A stretch of 64,000 nt of DNA from the NCBI GenBank assembly GCA_025210235.1, contig JAOASG010000015.1, forward strand, positions 1 to 64,000, given 5' to 3'. The DNA comes from Vallitalea sp. (GTDB lineage: Bacteria > Bacillota > Clostridia > Lachnospirales > Vallitaleaceae). The notes beneath the pieces were generated by a model that saw only the letters and a program-made list of their open reading frames with translations, did not search any database and was not told the origin of the DNA. Made by a program: the position numbers and the translations under genes. Below are positions 62,703-64,000 of this stretch, piece after piece. Position 1 is the stretch's first letter. Each line of letters opens with the position of its first letter.

Positions 62703-63971
62703 ATGAATTCATTATTAGAGATAATCCATATTACTTTATTATCTATTTCAAAAGCTTTATTTAATTTTTCTTTTATACTTGTAATATGGATTTTATATAT
62801 TTTAATTAAGAAATATAAGAATGCAAATATTTATAACTTTGATAATTCAAAAACGATAATTAAAAATCTTGTTGAATCAATTTTACAGGGAATAATTATA
62901 GGTATAATTGGTAGTTTAATTATAACTATTATTGGACTTCCTATTAACTTAACTTATTATATTATTTTTTTACTTCCATTAGCACTTTTATTATCGTTTA
63001 TTAATGTGAGGTATATATGTTTCTCATATGCTGCTTCTGTTATGGGAGTTCTTTCGTTAGTATTTAGAGGACAAAATATATTTGGAATCACATTACCGAA
63101 TATTAACATTAATATAAGTGGTTTATTAGCATTAGTTGGAATTTTACATTTAATGGAGTCTATATTAATATATCTTGTTGGAGCAGATGAGCCAATACCT
63201 ATTATTGCAAAAAAAGATGATAAAATCGTTTTAGGACATTTAATGCAAAAATATTGGCCTTTACCTATAGCTATGCTTGTATTATCAAGTGGCGGATTAG
63301 CTAACACGGAGGCTATTCAAATGCCTGAGTGGTGGCCATTACTAAAAGATATTCCACATGATATTAATACATATTATTATGGATTGATGCCATTTGTAGG
63401 AGCATTAGGTTATAGTAGTATTACTTATAGTGAAGAACCTGAAAAAAGAAATAGAAAAACTGCTATAAAATTGATGATATATAGTATTTTATTAATTGTA
63501 TTAGCTATTTTTTCAGTGGATAGTATTTTACTACAAATTATTGGAACTATTCTTATGGCTGGTATCCATGAAGGAATGATTTTATATGATCAATATATAG
63601 AAAGTAAGAATGAGCCAATTTATACTATACCTGATAGGGGTGTTAGAATAATGGCTGTTATTGATGGTGGACCAGGTGACCAAATGGGCATGAGAGTAGG
63701 AGATATTATTAGTAAGATTAATGGAATTGATGTTATAAATACTCGTCTATATAGAGCTATATTAAAAAATAGTTATACATTTTTGTGGATAGAAGTAATA
63801 CATTTAGATGGAAATGTGGATACCTATGAGTTTAAAGCTTATCCCAACGGGATTACTGATTTAAATGTAAGGTTAATTCCAGAAAATCCAAGGATAGTTT
63901 ATAGATATCAGAGTATACAGAGAGTAGGATTATTTCATATAATTAGAGGGCGCTTTAGAAAAAGAAATTAA
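62703..63971 (+). CDS. PDZ-domain polytopic membrane protein, MinJ-like
   Basis: 422 aa. About eight helices (about 18-300) and a C-terminal PDZ-like domain (about 310-400: DRGVRIMAVIDGGPGDQMGMRVGDIISKINGIDVINTRLYRAIL). Same layout and neighbourhood as MinJ (YvjD) of Bacillus subtilis, which links DivIVA to MinCD. Sequence identity was not checked, so the assignment is by architecture and context. RBS AGGGGAG. It is the last gene in the window and has its own terminator. Confidence 0.75.
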   Translation: MNSLLEIIHITLLSISKALFNFSFILVIWILYILIKKYKNANIYNFDNSKTIIKNLVESILQGIIIGIIGSLIITIIGLPINLTYYIIFLLPLALLLSFINVRYICFSYAASVMGVLSLVFRGQNIFGITLPNININISGLLALVGILHLMESILIYLVGADEPIPIIAKKDDKIVLGHLMQKYWPLPIAMLVLSSGGLANTEAIQMPEWWPLLKDIPHDINTYYYGLMPFVGALGYSSITYSEEPEKRNRKTAIKLMIYSILLIVLAIFSVDSILLQIIGTILMAGIHEGMILYDQYIESKNEPIYTIPDRGVRIMAVIDGGPGDQMGMRVGDIISKINGIDVINTRLYRAILKNSYTFLWIEVIHLDGNVDTYEFKAYPNGITDLNVRLIPENPRIVYRYQSIQRVGLFHIIRGRFRKRN

Positions 63972-63998
63972 AAACAAACATATGTTTGTTTTTTTTAT
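63971..63998 (+). terminator. terminator after the MinJ-like gene
   Basis: AAAACAAAC (63971-63979), loop ATAT, GTTTGTTTT (63984-63992), and further T residues. The stem begins at the stop codon. Confidence 0.85.
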
Positions 63999-64000
63999 TT

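Overview
The window is AT-rich (by eye; GC not computed) with short intergenic gaps, strong AGGAGG-type ribosome binding sites, occasional TTG starts and almost all genes on the + strand (only nfo and an SDR gene are on the - strand). Gene content points to an anaerobic, low-GC Gram-positive of the class Clostridia: indolepyruvate:ferredoxin oxidoreductase, FeoA/FeoB ferrous iron uptake, the HprK / HPr-like / RapZ / YvcK / WhiA set, LCP proteins, and a secondary cell wall polymer cluster with a CsaB pyruvyltransferase. Genus cannot be fixed from sequence alone. No rRNA, tRNA, CRISPR array or prophage was seen.

Layout. 1-143: the 3' end (domains V and VI) of a group II intron whose body lies outside the window. 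272-6265: a degenerate GH2/beta-galactosidase-like protein, then a BmrC/BmrD-type heterodimeric ABC exporter. 6329-10304: uvrC, hprK and a ROK glucokinase. 10441-13012: feoA, feoB and a small Cys-rich FeoB-associated membrane protein behind a Fur-box-like promoter. 13204-14157: bioB. 14367-21414: an aromatic-acid module (sodium:solute symporter, paaK, iorA, iorB, second paaK, tandem-ACT sensor). 21591-26420: a BMP-family nucleoside-type ABC importer. 26589-31379: a TetR regulator with two operator copies, an MMPL/RND exporter and a secreted heptad-repeat protein. 31749-35962: murB, rapZ, yvcK, whiA and an HPr-like protein. 36135-38666: an orphan glycine-betaine-type binding lipoprotein, then SDR and nfo on the other strand. 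39050-54449: a cell-envelope glycopolymer cluster (two LCP transferases, phosphodiester glycosidase, acyltransferase, UDP-sugar dehydrogenase, two GT4 enzymes, two DUF4330 proteins, Wzy-like polymerase, CsaB, TagA/CpsF). 54550-63971: YitT, MsmX-type ATPase, CdaR-type regulator, then ftsE-ftsX-EnvC/M23-ctpA-MinJ-like PDZ membrane protein.

How the parts relate. HprK, the HPr-like protein (Glu at position 15, Ser at 46), RapZ, YvcK, WhiA, glucokinase, MsmX and CdaR form a carbon-status and envelope-control set, split into blocks. The 39-54 kb cluster looks like synthesis, pyruvylation and wall attachment of a ManNAc/ManNAcA-type polymer. FtsEX with its M23 hydrolase, CtpA and a MinJ-like protein form a wall-remodelling and division module.

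The most unusual signal is not a gene. A short intergenic element, consensus TAGTTTTGCAATTACCTAA, occurs about a dozen times, in the sense orientation of the downstream gene in all but one case. In nine copies its core ends 32-37 nt before the start codon, including inside apparent operons. At 49.45 kb it appears as a perfect head-to-head 16-bp palindrome next to a 19-bp inverted repeat. I know of no described family matching it.
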